Positions 1 through 8,696 of a stretch of 64,000 bases of DNA are shown in pieces. Source of the DNA: Bowmanella pacifica (GTDB lineage: Bacteria; Pseudomonadota; Gammaproteobacteria; Enterobacterales; Alteromonadaceae); the NCBI RefSeq assembly GCF_014645355.1, contig NZ_BMLS01000005.1:248001-312000 (forward strand), written 5' to 3'. The position numbers and the translations under genes are program-made. Within the stretch, counting starts at the first letter, position 1. Every line of letters starts with the position of its first letter. Under the pieces are notes generated by a model. It did no database searches. It saw only the letters and a program-made list of their open reading frames with translations, and was not told the DNA's origin.

Positions 1-273
1 TTTTCCAAGCACTTTGGCGCCGATCGGGTGAAGGAAGGTAAACCAAGCATGGCAGGGGAAGATTTTGGTCGTTACTACCGTGCGGATAATAGCATTAAGA
101 GTATGATTTTCTGGGTCGGTGGTGTACCTCAAAAGACCTGGGATGAGGCGCAGAAAACGGGCAGCAAGTTACCTTCACTGCATAGTCCATTCTGGGCGCC
201 ACAAGCGGATAAAGTGGTTGCTACTGGTGCGGAAGCCCTGACCCTGGCAACACTCAATCTTCTTAAGAAGTAA
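1..273 (+). CDS. M20-family metallopeptidase/amidohydrolase, 3' end only
   Basis: The frame is open from the first base of the window, so only the last 90 residues are present and the gene starts upstream. The segment SMAGEDFGRYY is the conserved late motif of M20 amidohydrolases (N-acyl amino acid or hippurate hydrolase type), where an acidic pair follows a glycine near the dinuclear metal centre. The following FWVGG and LHSPFW segments also fit the end of the catalytic domain, where a late histidine is a metal ligand. Members hydrolyse N-acyl amino acids or dipeptides. Substrate and localisation cannot be read from this fragment. No clear terminator follows before the next gene. Confidence 0.8.
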   Translation, partial: FSKHFGADRVKEGKPSMAGEDFGRYYRADNSIKSMIFWVGGVPQKTWDEAQKTGSKLPSLHSPFWAPQADKVVATGAEALTLATLNLLKK

Positions 274-351
274 GCTTCTTTTATGTTCCGCAGGCCAGTT
301 CACTACTGGCCTGCTCAAAATTACCACCCTGCCGTATTTTTCTCAGGCATA

Positions 352-1212
352 ATGCATCGTTCTTTACTTCTCGGCTGGAGACGCCTGGTCCTCGTGAACC
401 GCTGTGCTTTAACATGCCATGGGCTGTTGATTAGCCTCTCAATCATCAGTTGGTCGGTATTCGCCAATGAACCGCGTTGCGATGCATCACTTAAAGTGCA
501 TTTGGATCTGCATGCCCCATCAGCGTATCTCAATTCGCAGCAGCAGGTGGTGGGAATGGACGCTGATATGGCTCGTCTTATTCTGACCGAAGCGGGTTGT
601 GAGGTTGAGTGGCATTTGTGGCCTATGACCGGGGCCCGGATTATTCGTAGTCTGAAAGACGGTGAGTTTGATGTGATGATTCGCGCATCGGACACGGAGA
701 AACGCCGCGAGTATGCGTATTTTAGCCGCCCATATCGTCAGGAAGTGGTGGGCTTGTTCAGCCAGAAGCGAGCTGGATTACCTAGCGCGCTAACCTTAGA
801 TAAGGCATTGGCTGAAGGGCTGCGCCTCATCGGCCCTGCCAGTGGATGGTATGGAGAGCATTTTCAGCAATTGCGCAGCAAGTGGCGGGCGTTAAATCTA
901 TATACTTCTTATCCGGATGCGGCTAAGGGAGCTGAATTGTTGTTCGCCAATCCCAGTCGAGGTGATCTTATTCTTGTGGATGCGGATATTTTCTTTCATT
1001 TTGTAGGACCTGCGCGCTACGAGTCGGTGATCGTGCATGGCTCAGACTTGTTTGTTACTCCGGCCCATTTAATGCTCAGAAAAGAAGCGGTCGACGAAGA
1101 AGATTTGCAGGCCATTGACCAAGCCATTCAGGTGTTACGTCGTGATGGGCGTCTGCAAGAAATGGAGAAGCACTACCGTCCCCGTCCTTTGCTACAGATA
1201 CTGCAGGAATAG
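352..1212 (+). CDS. Periplasmic substrate-binding protein, SBP_bac_3-like
   Basis: This is a family-3 type solute-binding fold: after a signal peptide ending near VFA/NEP come LKVHLDLHAPSAYLNSQQQVVGMDADMA-like features, that is a first beta strand, a ligand loop and a G-D-x-D segment, followed by GEFDVMIRASDTEKRREYAYFSRPY, the usual lobe-1/lobe-2 crossover. The frame is open from 283, but the 283 start gives no signal peptide. ATG 352 (CAGG upstream) or GTG 394 (GGAG at 377-380) would. No ABC permease or ATPase is adjacent. A membrane ORF and a histidine kinase follow within 13 and 232 bp, so it is more likely a secreted sensor partner than a transporter component. Ligand unknown. Confidence 0.7.
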   Translation: MHRSLLLGWRRLVLVNRCALTCHGLLISLSIISWSVFANEPRCDASLKVHLDLHAPSAYLNSQQQVVGMDADMARLILTEAGCEVEWHLWPMTGARIIRSLKDGEFDVMIRASDTEKRREYAYFSRPYRQEVVGLFSQKRAGLPSALTLDKALAEGLRLIGPASGWYGEHFQQLRSKWRALNLYTSYPDAAKGAELLFANPSRGDLILVDADIFFHFVGPARYESVIVHGSDLFVTPAHLMLRKEAVDEEDLQAIDQAIQVLRRDGRLQEMEKHYRPRPLLQILQE

Positions 1213-1224
1213 TCTTGTTGCCGA

Positions 1225-1509
1225 ATGCCATATTTGGCCGAATTGCTGACAATTTTTACTGATGGTAAGCGCTTTCTTGCGCTAAGCTTGAGCAGTGTCA
1301 ACTACGCTGCAGTTTGTGCGGCGATTTTCTTGCTTTTATTGATACTCACTTCATTATTGGCAGGCCGGTTTACTGATCGCCACGTTTTTTCATTCCTGCG
1401 CTTTTTAGTATTAAATAAGCGCCTGCCAGCAAAGAGAGTACAGCTTGGAAAATATAATCAAGGACATCATCCGTGGGGTATCCAATACTTACGGACAAGC
1501 CTTTTTTGA
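1225..1509 (+). CDS. Small one-helix membrane protein, possibly the displaced N-terminus of the kinase
   Basis: A 94-residue frame begins 12 bp after the binding protein, in the same reading frame. It has one strong hydrophobic helix (about residues 27-46, YAAVCAAIFLLLLILTSLLA) followed by a basic stretch. It overlaps the histidine kinase frame by 65 bp, and the kinase itself has no membrane helix. Two readings are possible: a separate small membrane protein, or the membrane anchor of a single sensor kinase split by a frameshift near 1412-1445. No conserved family recognised. The overlap tail after about residue 72 reads like out-of-frame kinase sequence and is probably not functional. Confidence 0.4.
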   Translation: MPYLAELLTIFTDGKRFLALSLSSVNYAAVCAAIFLLLLILTSLLAGRFTDRHVFSFLRFLVLNKRLPAKRVQLGKYNQGHHPWGIQYLRTSLF

Positions 1510-2761
1510 GCAGATTTGCCTGGCACTGGATTATGCTGTTAAAGCGGATTACACCTTTATTGCCTCACTAAAACCGCAAATGTATGAGGCGCAGACGCTG
1601 GCGCTGGTGGCTAACGGTAAGCTTGTCGACAATATCAGCTATTCATTAAAAGATACGCCCTGTGCGGGGGTGTTGGAGAGACAATCTTGCTGTTATCCCG
1701 CGGATGTCTGTCACCACTTTCCTAATGACCCAATGCTCATTGATATGCAAATTGCTGGTTATTTAGGTACGGCAATCCATGATTCAAACGGTAAGGTGAT
1801 GGGAATAGTGGTGGCACTTTATAAGCGTCCTATTCATGCGCCTGATACCACACAAACCCTATTTGAACTGTTTTCCGGACGAATATCGGGCGAGATGGAG
1901 CGGCTTCAGTATCAAGAGCAGTTGCAACGCCTGAATGCCTCATTGGAAAAGCGTGTTGAAGAGCGAACTAATGCGCTGCAAGACGCTATTGCGCATTTAA
2001 AGGAAGCGCAGGAGCAACTCATTGAGTCTGAAAAAATGGCGGCGCTGGGAAATCTGGTTGCTGGCGTGGCCCATGAGGTGAACACCCCGCTTGGGGTTGC
2101 CATTACCTCGGCCAGTGTTGTGCAAGATAGCTTGAATACGTTTTGGCAGACACTGCACAGCGGTAAAATGCGCCGTTCTGAAGTGGAAATGGTTGAGCAG
2201 CGAACCATGGAAGCCATGACGCTGCTGAGCAACAATCTGGCCAGAGCCAAGGAACTGGTTACCAGCTTTAAACAAACGGCCGCCGATCAGCAGTCTCTGG
2301 TACTCGAAGAGCTGAAGCTGATGGATTATTACCAGAATATTTTGCATTTGCTGTCGCCCAAAACCCAGCTTAAGCAAATTCATGTTGTGCTAAAGGGTCA
2401 GGTATCCAGGCCTGTGCTGACTTTTCCAGGGGCGCATGCGCAGATCCTGACTAATTTAATCAATAACAGCATTAATCATGGTTTTGCTGAGCCGAAAGCC
2501 CAGCCTGAGATTAAGATTGGGCTTTCTGAGCAGGAAGGGCAGGTGGTCATTCATTATCAGGATAATGGCCGCGGCTTGTCCGAGCATGAACGACTGCATA
2601 TTTTTGAGCCTTTTTTCACCACGGACAGAAAAGCCGGAAATGTCGGATTAGGTATGTCTATTCTGTTTAATCTGGTCACCCAAAAGTTAAAAGGGCAGCT
2701 ACAACTGGATCCTCCCGGAGAAGGGTTTGGGATCCGTATTCAGTTACCTTTGCTCTGTTAA
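1445..2761 (+). CDS. GAF-like sensor histidine kinase
   Basis: A cytoplasmic histidine kinase of 438 residues. Residues about 1-150 look like a GAF-type sensory domain (DTPCAGVLE and GYLGTAIHDSNGKVMGIV are typical). A coiled coil follows at about 155-200 (LNASLEKRVEERTNALQDAI). The dimerisation box VAGVAHEVNTPLG carries the phosphoacceptor H210. The ATPase shows an N box (ILTNLINNSINHGF, about 333-346), a G1 box (DNGRGL, about 373) and a G2 box (NVGLGMSI, about 398). The start is TTG with AAAGAGAG six bases upstream; an in-frame stop at 1412 excludes longer forms. The cognate response regulator is not adjacent. It probably signals with the upstream binding protein. Confidence 0.85.
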   Translation: MENIIKDIIRGVSNTYGQAFFEQICLALDYAVKADYTFIASLKPQMYEAQTLALVANGKLVDNISYSLKDTPCAGVLERQSCCYPADVCHHFPNDPMLIDMQIAGYLGTAIHDSNGKVMGIVVALYKRPIHAPDTTQTLFELFSGRISGEMERLQYQEQLQRLNASLEKRVEERTNALQDAIAHLKEAQEQLIESEKMAALGNLVAGVAHEVNTPLGVAITSASVVQDSLNTFWQTLHSGKMRRSEVEMVEQRTMEAMTLLSNNLARAKELVTSFKQTAADQQSLVLEELKLMDYYQNILHLLSPKTQLKQIHVVLKGQVSRPVLTFPGAHAQILTNLINNSINHGFAEPKAQPEIKIGLSEQEGQVVIHYQDNGRGLSEHERLHIFEPFFTTDRKAGNVGLGMSILFNLVTQKLKGQLQLDPPGEGFGIRIQLPLLC

Positions 2762-2791
2762 CTGTTACTTATGCCTGGTAAGTCATATGCC

Positions 2792-3421
2792 CTAGAGTTG
2801 CAGGCTGTTCAGATAGTCACTGCGCTCTTGTTCGCCGCTTTGCTCAAGTCGCAGTAAATGACGCATCTCCGCCTGTAAACGACGAATATCCCGGCGTAAT
2901 CTGTCGTTTTCCTTCAGCAGTTCCTGGCGCTGAGCCTTGCTACTGTTGTCATCTATGATAGTCGCCTGATTATCTTCCAGGCTTTGCTGGGCCTGGTTAA
3001 TCTGGCTCTGAATACCATCTATATCTTGCCTGAGGTTAGCTAACTTGCCTTCAAGCTGATGTAATTGCTGACCCTGAAAATAGCCATCTTGAAAAGACGC
3101 GAAGCCTTCATCTTCACAAAGTGGGTTAAATGCCGCCCCTTGTCTGCCAAGTGTGACCCCATTTGTGTATACACAGTAGCTCAGTATGCCTTGCTCATGG
3201 CCCGACTGATATTGGGTAAAGTCGCTGCTTAATTGGTGTTTAGCGCAATCAGCCTGGTAGCCTCTAAAGGTGGATAAGCTACGTCCCTGACTGCCGTCTG
3301 TTAGTCCCATGGCGTACCAATCCGCCACCAGGCATTCTTCTTTGCTGATACTGGCACAGCCCATTAGCAGTGACGCCGCGAAAAAAAATGCAAATAGCTT
3401 AGTGGCGGGGGCGCTGTGCAT
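2792..3421 (-). CDS. DUF2799 lipoprotein with C-terminal coiled coil
   Basis: A 209-residue predicted lipoprotein: signal peptide with lipobox LLMGC (Cys22). The DUF2799 region (about 23-125) has the family's paired W/Y-x-x-G-x-x-DG patterns (DWYAMGLTDGSQG, YCVYTNGVTLGRQG, FASFQDGYFQGQ). Residues 125-205 form a heptad-rich coiled coil (QIDGIQSQINQAQQSL, NDRLRRDIRRLQAEM). Function of DUF2799 is unknown. The sequence implies an envelope-anchored protein with an oligomerising tail. It converges on the histidine kinase with 30 bp between stops. Confidence 0.8.
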   Translation of the reverse strand: MHSAPATKLFAFFFAASLLMGCASISKEECLVADWYAMGLTDGSQGRSLSTFRGYQADCAKHQLSSDFTQYQSGHEQGILSYCVYTNGVTLGRQGAAFNPLCEDEGFASFQDGYFQGQQLHQLEGKLANLRQDIDGIQSQINQAQQSLEDNQATIIDDNSSKAQRQELLKENDRLRRDIRRLQAEMRHLLRLEQSGEQERSDYLNSLQL

Positions 3422-3668
3422 GGCAATATCCTTGGTGTTTTTATTGAGTTTGGGCTGTGTATAATGCCAGAGTAGCGGCTGACACTGAACGGGATCTTAA
3501 CCTGGAATGAGTGTCAGCAAGCCGACTTTCATTTGGGTTCTTATACCTTTCATATCGTCCTCATTACCAATTAAAGGGCAAAAATGCAGGTCGATTGTAG
3601 AAAGGCGCTAGCTTGTCAGAATTACTTTGGCGTGAAGTTTTTATTAAGATCCAGGAAGAAGAAACAAG

Positions 3669-3688
3669 CGGGCGTGCAAGCACGCCCT
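3669..3688 (-). terminator. Rho-independent terminator of the sugar dehydrogenase gene
   Basis: GGGCGTGC and GCACGCCC face each other with two bases between (3670-3687). On the minus strand the stem is followed by a T-rich stretch, 13 bp after the stop codon at 3701. Confidence 0.65.
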
Positions 3689-3700
3689 TTATGTGGCCGG

Positions 3701-4819
3701 CTATTTGGCAGGAGTCAGTTTTAGCAGTTGGCCGTCGGGTTGATCTGTCAGCAGATACAAGGTCCCATCGGGTCCTTGTTCCACATCTCTGACCCGCTGA
3801 CCGATATCCATACGCTCTTCATGGATGACCTTGTCACCGTCCAGCTCCAGACGCACCAGTTGACTGAACTTTAACGAACCAACCAGTAAATTGCCCTGCC
3901 AGTTATCAAACAATTTCCCGCTGTAAAACATCATGCCACTGGGGGCAATGGAGGGAACCCAGTAATAAAGCGGCTGTTCTAGTCCGTCTTGGCTGGTAGT
4001 GCCTATCTTGCCGCCGCCGTATTCTTCACCGTAGGTAATGACAGGCCAGCCATAGTTTTTAGTGGCTCTGGCAATGTTAATCTCATCGCCGCCCTGGGGG
4101 CCGTGCTCATGAGTCCAAAGCTCACCCGTTTGCGGATGCAGCGCTGCCCCTTGCATGTTTCTGTGTCCCAATGACCAGATTTCATCTAAGGCATTGTCCT
4201 GATTGATGTAGGGATTGTCCTTGGGGATATCGCCGTTCTTACTGATGCGTACGACTTTACCATGGTGAGTATCCAGGGTTTGCGCATCTTGCCGTCTGGA
4301 GCCCCGATCCCCCAAGGTGATAAACAGATTGCCTTGGCGATCAAATACCAGGCGGCTACCAAAGTGATAGGGGCTGTCGAGCTTTGGATTAGCCCGGAAA
4401 ATAATCTCAAGCTCACTCAGGCTATCGCCATTTAACTTGGCTCTGGCCACAGCCGTGCTGCTTTCCTTGCCATCATTTAGTGGTTCGCTGAAACTAAAAT
4501 ATACCCACTGATTACTGGCAAAGTCAGGATCAAGTTGTACGTCCAGCAGACCGCCTTGGCCATATGCCCGGACGGCCGGTAAGCCTTTGATGGGATCGCT
4601 AACTTGCCCGCTGGTACTGATTATGCGTAAATTACCGCTTCGTTCGGTGACCAGTAAGCCGCCATCTGGCATCACGGCCATGCCCCAGGGGTGAGATAAG
4701 CCGTCGGTGACTTTCTCTATCTGTATTGGGTACTTTTCACTATCGAGTTGTGTTGCTGCCATCCCAAGTTGACTAAGCAGCAGAGCGGCCACAGAGGCTG
4801 CCAGCAGGCTTTTTTTCAT
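3701..4819 (-). CDS. PQQ-dependent aldose/sugar dehydrogenase, periplasmic
   Basis: A 372-residue six-bladed propeller of the soluble glucose dehydrogenase / YliI family, which oxidises aldoses with pyrroloquinoline quinone. Visible family motifs: LSHPWGMAVMPDGGLLVTER near the N-terminus, GQGGLLDVQLDPDF, LGDRGSRRQDAQ, GHRNMQG, ELWTHEHGPQGGDEIN (PQQ/Ca site region) and SIAPSGMMFYSG. A signal peptide (MKKSLLAASVAALLLSQLGMAA) implies export. I start at ATG 4819 because AAGGA lies seven bases upstream; the frame is open six codons further to 4837. Single-gene unit with its own terminator. Confidence 0.88.
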   Translation of the reverse strand: MKKSLLAASVAALLLSQLGMAATQLDSEKYPIQIEKVTDGLSHPWGMAVMPDGGLLVTERSGNLRIISTSGQVSDPIKGLPAVRAYGQGGLLDVQLDPDFASNQWVYFSFSEPLNDGKESSTAVARAKLNGDSLSELEIIFRANPKLDSPYHFGSRLVFDRQGNLFITLGDRGSRRQDAQTLDTHHGKVVRISKNGDIPKDNPYINQDNALDEIWSLGHRNMQGAALHPQTGELWTHEHGPQGGDEINIARATKNYGWPVITYGEEYGGGKIGTTSQDGLEQPLYYWVPSIAPSGMMFYSGKLFDNWQGNLLVGSLKFSQLVRLELDGDKVIHEERMDIGQRVRDVEQGPDGTLYLLTDQPDGQLLKLTPAK

Positions 4820-4922
4820 GTGATTCCTTAAAGACAATTATCGCTATGCCAGATATCGGCCTGTTCAAAAAAAGAGTACACAGCCTGCAAGTTAAAAGCA
4901 AAGAGATACAGGCAGAGTGATC

Positions 4923-6878
4923 TTACTCATTCAATATCGCGTTTGACACTCGATTTTTCTGATATGCCTGAATCTGCGCAGTAGAAAAATGACAAAGGCG
5001 ATCAAGTATTTCAAGTGCCTGTGCTGATATGGTTTGAGTATGTTCACTAACCAGAATAGATAACTCCCGCCAGTACTGTTGATTAGCGTTGATAACCTGC
5101 TGCTCTATCTGCCCGACTTCAGCCGACAACATTTCAGGGTTTTTAAATCTACCATCAATATCCACCGCTAGCAGCGATGCTGAAATACAGCGTTTCAGGG
5201 AGTCAAAGTTGCTGATGGCCGGGATTACTAGCTTACTGATATATATATGGTCGTCGGTCCGTTTCACCACACCAGGAATGAATTCAGCCAGATCGGCGAT
5301 ATTCGCTGGTAATTTGTCCCTATCGGCCATTTGCAACTCATTGGCTATGTCAAAGGTAAGGCCACTCGGGCTGGTGAAGTGTAGCGGTATGCTGTAAAGC
5401 CAGCTCGCTGATGTATCGGCAAAACCATACATCAGAACGCTTAGCATAGGGTCATTGAAGTTGTACTGAGCGAAAATCTCCCGGCCGGCCTTGCCTGCGT
5501 TATAGTAACTGGAAAAATGGCGTTTCTTACTGTCGAACTGAAAACGTGGAGCGCCCATTTGATGATTGGTGAGTTCTGCTAAAGGGATAAAGACAAGCTG
5601 TTCTGTATCACAGGAATTCCCAGTCCAGGTTGATACTTGCTCGGCTGCTACCCCTAGCACTCTGGACGCAAAGAAACTCTCCAGCAGAGTCTCGTTATTC
5701 AGCTCTTCTCCCACCTCAACATAATAAGGTCGGAACTTTTCATGATCACTTCGGGCACTGATTAGTTTAGAGAATAATGCCTTACATCCTGCCAGTGCAA
5801 AGAGCGGGTAACTATTACGCCAGTCGCTAAGCTTGTTACACGCATTATAAAGAGTAGTCATCAACTGCATTACCCTTGCTGCTGATGGATTTAGCATCTT
5901 GTGTTTAGGTTGTGTTTGTAGAGTGAAGTTCTGAGCCAAAGAAAAGTGGTAATCCGAAACAATTGGCATAGCGCTAAAGGGTATGCCAACGCATTGCCCG
6001 CTAGATTCACTGGCGGTATTCAGCCGGACAGACAGGTTGCCATCTTCCACTAGCAACATCAGGTGAGGGGTAAATTCTGCACCCAGAGATTGTAGTTCAG
6101 CTACCAGCTCTGACAGTACCCTTTGTGCTGCTGGATTGTTGCCTGATATAGAAACTGGGCTATTGTTTGAATGCTTTGGTGATGGCGTGAAGCCTGTACG
6201 CACTTTTGTTTGCGAAAGCACTGGGGCTAAGTGTTTTGTGTCAGAGGATTCCAATGCGTGGGACAGTGATCTGGCCTTTTTCTCTGGCAGCAGTTGATGG
6301 CAGGCGTTGAGCACCCGCTGTACTTCTTCTGGTGTGGTCTTGAGTCTGTCCCCGGTAATGATGTCTGTTATCAGTTGTTGTAAACAATCCAATGCCTGTT
6401 GCTGTTGACCGCTCTGACTTGCCGTTTCGGCCAATAGCAGGGTAACAGCCAGGTGGTATTGGCTGAGCCCCAGTAAAGGGGGAGCATATTGTTCAACTGT
6501 GGCGGGGTCATTCAGAGCTTGCGCAAGTTTAAGCAGGCTAAAACGCTGGTGAGCAGACTTTGCTGAACCATCCAGTTGCAAAGAATGTTTCAGGCAATAT
6601 AGCGCCTCTGCCTGTTTGCCTAACCGCTCAGCGCTTGCTGCCATATTATCCAGACAGTGTTTTTGCTCAAGGATGTTGTCTGTAAGCTTAAGTGCTTGCT
6701 GAAACTTCAAATAGCCTAGCTGATCATTCGCTTCATATGTCAGGCATTGGGCTTCCAATATCAGACATTCATAATGGCAGGGTTTATTTGGGGGAGTGTA
6801 TTTTTTCAGTAATTGCAGGGCTTTTTTAAATTTTCTCTGATTGACCAGTACTCTTATGTTGTCCAGTTTATCTTTCAT
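4923..6878 (-). CDS. TPR protein with a SET-methyltransferase-like domain
   Basis: A 651-residue cytoplasmic protein with no signal peptide or membrane helix. Residues 1-200 are helical and repeat-like (FKKALQLLKKY, GKQAEALYCLKHSLQLD, QQQQALDCLQQLI), consistent with TPRs. Residues 201-245 are a polar linker. Residues about 250-510 resemble SET domains of the RuBisCO LSMT/SETD type: an IPFSAMPI strand, then FIPLAELTNHQ (N438-H439, cf. the NHS motif), GKAGREIFAQYN (cf. G-E-E-I-x-x-x-Y) and LSVLMYGF (Y484-G-F). A helical C-terminus (560-651) follows, like the LSMT substrate-binding region. I infer protein lysine methylation or a degenerate relative. The SET call is motif-based only, and the TPR-SET fusion is unusual. 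Confidence 0.6.
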   Translation of the reverse strand: MKDKLDNIRVLVNQRKFKKALQLLKKYTPPNKPCHYECLILEAQCLTYEANDQLGYLKFQQALKLTDNILEQKHCLDNMAASAERLGKQAEALYCLKHSLQLDGSAKSAHQRFSLLKLAQALNDPATVEQYAPPLLGLSQYHLAVTLLLAETASQSGQQQQALDCLQQLITDIITGDRLKTTPEEVQRVLNACHQLLPEKKARSLSHALESSDTKHLAPVLSQTKVRTGFTPSPKHSNNSPVSISGNNPAAQRVLSELVAELQSLGAEFTPHLMLLVEDGNLSVRLNTASESSGQCVGIPFSAMPIVSDYHFSLAQNFTLQTQPKHKMLNPSAARVMQLMTTLYNACNKLSDWRNSYPLFALAGCKALFSKLISARSDHEKFRPYYVEVGEELNNETLLESFFASRVLGVAAEQVSTWTGNSCDTEQLVFIPLAELTNHQMGAPRFQFDSKKRHFSSYYNAGKAGREIFAQYNFNDPMLSVLMYGFADTSASWLYSIPLHFTSPSGLTFDIANELQMADRDKLPANIADLAEFIPGVVKRTDDHIYISKLVIPAISNFDSLKRCISASLLAVDIDGRFKNPEMLSAEVGQIEQQVINANQQYWRELSILVSEHTQTISAQALEILDRLCHFSTAQIQAYQKNRVSNAILNE

Positions 6879-7034
6879 GTTGTCTGCTGCTCCTGCATCT
6901 TATTGCGATGACTGAACTGAAAAAAACTCACCAAAACGATATGTTGGCTCAGGTGCTTTAGTGTTGGCAAGTAGGGCGCTGAGGATAAATAGACTAGGGT
7001 CAGCGAATGGTATTCGGTATTTTGTAATTAGGGT

Positions 7035-7062
7035 AAAAAAAAACGCCTCAAATGAGGCGTTT
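7035..7062 (-). terminator. Rho-independent terminator of rimO
   Basis: AAACGCCTCA (7041-7050) pairs with TGAGGCGTTT (7053-7062). On the minus strand a run of nine T follows, starting within the stem. It lies 7 bp past the rimO stop. Confidence 0.9.
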
Positions 7063-7068
7063 AATGAC

Positions 7069-8490
7069 TTAAAGCTGGTCTACCCGGGTTCCCCACAGGT
7101 CATACTCGTCAGAATGTTCAATCTCTACCCTGACCAGATCGCCGGGCTTGAGCTCGGTATCCCCGTTTAGGTACACCACGCCGTCAATCTCCGGGGCGTC
7201 GGCATAGGTGCGGCCAATTGCGCCTTCTTCATCCACTTCGTCAATCAGCACATCCATTTGTGTGCCGATACGCTTAGCCAGCTTGGCGGTGCTGATCGCC
7301 TGCTGTTTTTGCATAAAGCGCTCATAGCGTTCCTGTTTGACCTCTTCAGAAACAGGATCTGGCAGCTCGTTGGCAGTAGCGCCCTCAACATCCGAATATT
7401 TAAAGCAACCCACCCGGTCAAGTTGGGCCTCGTCCAGGAAATCCAGTAGAACCTGAAAGTCTTCCTCGGTTTCACCGGGGAAGCCAACGATAAAGGTGGA
7501 ACGAATCACTAGATCCGGGCACATTTCTCGCCAGGCTTTGATGCGCTCTTTAGTACGTTCCGCTGCTGCAGGACGCTTCATTAATTTAAGAATGCGCGGG
7601 CTGGCATGTTGAAGTGGGATGTCCAGGTAAGGCAGAATTTTACCTGCCGCCATCAGCGGAATTACTTTGTCCACTGAAGGGTAGGGGTAGACATAGTGCA
7701 AACGCACCCAAATGCCCATTTCAGCCAGTTTTTCACACAGCTCGGTCATGCCGGTTTTAACTGGCATACCATTCCAGAAACCGGTACGGTTTTTCACATC
7801 TACCCCATAGGCACTGGTGTCCTGGGAAATCACCAGCAGTTCTTTAACCCCGGCCGCTTGCAAACGTTTGGCTTCGTCCAAGACTTCACCCACTGGGCGG
7901 CTGACCAAATCCCCACGCATAGAAGGAATAATGCAGAAGGTACAGCGGTGGTTACAGCCTTCGGAAATTTTCAGATAGGCAAAATGACGCGGGGTCAGTT
8001 TTACACCGTGATCCGGCACCAGATTCACAAAGGGATTGTGTTCGGGTTTAGGCAGATAGTCATGTACCTGCTCAACCACGGTTTCATAAGCATGTGGGCC
8101 GGTGATGGCCAGCACATTAGGATGCACTTCACGAATGTCGTCTTCCTTGACGCCAAGGCAACCGGTCACTATCACCTTACCATTCTCAGCCAGAGCTTCG
8201 CCTATAGTGTCCAGCGATTCCTGAACTGCGGAGTCAATAAAACCACAAGTGTTAACGATCACCAGATCGGCATCGTTGTAAGTGTTTACCACATCATACC
8301 CTTCGGTACGTAGCTGAGTCAGAATGCGTTCTGAGTCCACCAGGTTTTTCGGACAACCCAGGGAGATAAAACCGATACGGTTACCGCCAGCAATATCGAC
8401 TTCCTGTCCCTGTTTGGCTTGTTCGGCCAAGACTTTTTTTGGGGTATCCAGTGTCGTGGTCTGGTTCGGGGTATAGGTCTCTACGGTCAT
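7069..8490 (-). CDS. rimO: Ribosomal protein S12 methylthiotransferase RimO
   Basis: Radical-SAM methylthiotransferase that adds a methylthio group to the conserved Asp of ribosomal protein S12 (Asp89 in E. coli numbering). The order is standard: an N-terminal UPF0004 domain with [15 protein letters not shown] and NTCGFID and GCL cysteines for the auxiliary cluster; a radical-SAM core with [18 protein letters not shown] (CxxxCxxC); FIVGFPGET; and a C-terminal TRAM domain ([19 protein letters not shown]). The start is ATG 8490 (473 residues, the usual family length plus a 30-residue N-terminal extension); the frame is open to 8574 but lacks family similarity there. SPRS-type MiaB features are absent, favouring RimO over MiaB. 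Confidence 0.95.
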   Translation of the reverse strand: MTVETYTPNQTTTLDTPKKVLAEQAKQGQEVDIAGGNRIGFISLGCPKNLVDSERILTQLRTEGYDVVNTYNDADLVIVNTCGFIDSAVQESLDTIGEALAENGKVIVTGCLGVKEDDIREVHPNVLAITGPHAYETVVEQVHDYLPKPEHNPFVNLVPDHGVKLTPRHFAYLKISEGCNHRCTFCIIPSMRGDLVSRPVGEVLDEAKRLQAAGVKELLVISQDTSAYGVDVKNRTGFWNGMPVKTGMTELCEKLAEMGIWVRLHYVYPYPSVDKVIPLMAAGKILPYLDIPLQHASPRILKLMKRPAAAERTKERIKAWREMCPDLVIRSTFIVGFPGETEEDFQVLLDFLDEAQLDRVGCFKYSDVEGATANELPDPVSEEVKQERYERFMQKQQAISTAKLAKRIGTQMDVLIDEVDEEGAIGRTYADAPEIDGVVYLNGDTELKPGDLVRVEIEHSDEYDLWGTRVDQL

Positions 8491-8661
8491 AGTGTCTCGC
8501 TGGCTAAAGGCATATTCGAACAGCCCGAAATGGGCCGGAAAAAGTCGGCGGATTATACACAAAGCCTGATGCAATGGCAGTAGCTTAGCTTAAAAACTGT
8601 GCAGTTTGTGGGCTGTTTTCGTCGGCAATGGGGGACGTGATGCAAAGAACAGCAAATAACT

Positions 8662-8688
8662 GAGCACCCTCAGCAGTTGAGGGCGCTC
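8662..8688 (-). terminator. Likely terminator of the chemoreceptor gene
   Basis: GAGCACCCTCA and TGAGGGCGCTC form an 11-bp stem with one G-U pair on the minus strand and a five-base loop, 9 bp after the stop. The T tract after it is weak (TTATTTGCTGTT). Confidence 0.55.
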
Positions 8689-8696
8689 AAGCATGG

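Noticed and set aside
6961-7170. 69-codon plus-strand frame antisense to the rimO 3' end
   Set aside because: No ribosome site; lies over the rimO terminator and coding strand; no similarity recognised.
7696-8313. 205-codon plus-strand frame inside rimO
   Set aside because: Antisense to the radical-SAM core of rimO; composition is a mirror of the real gene.
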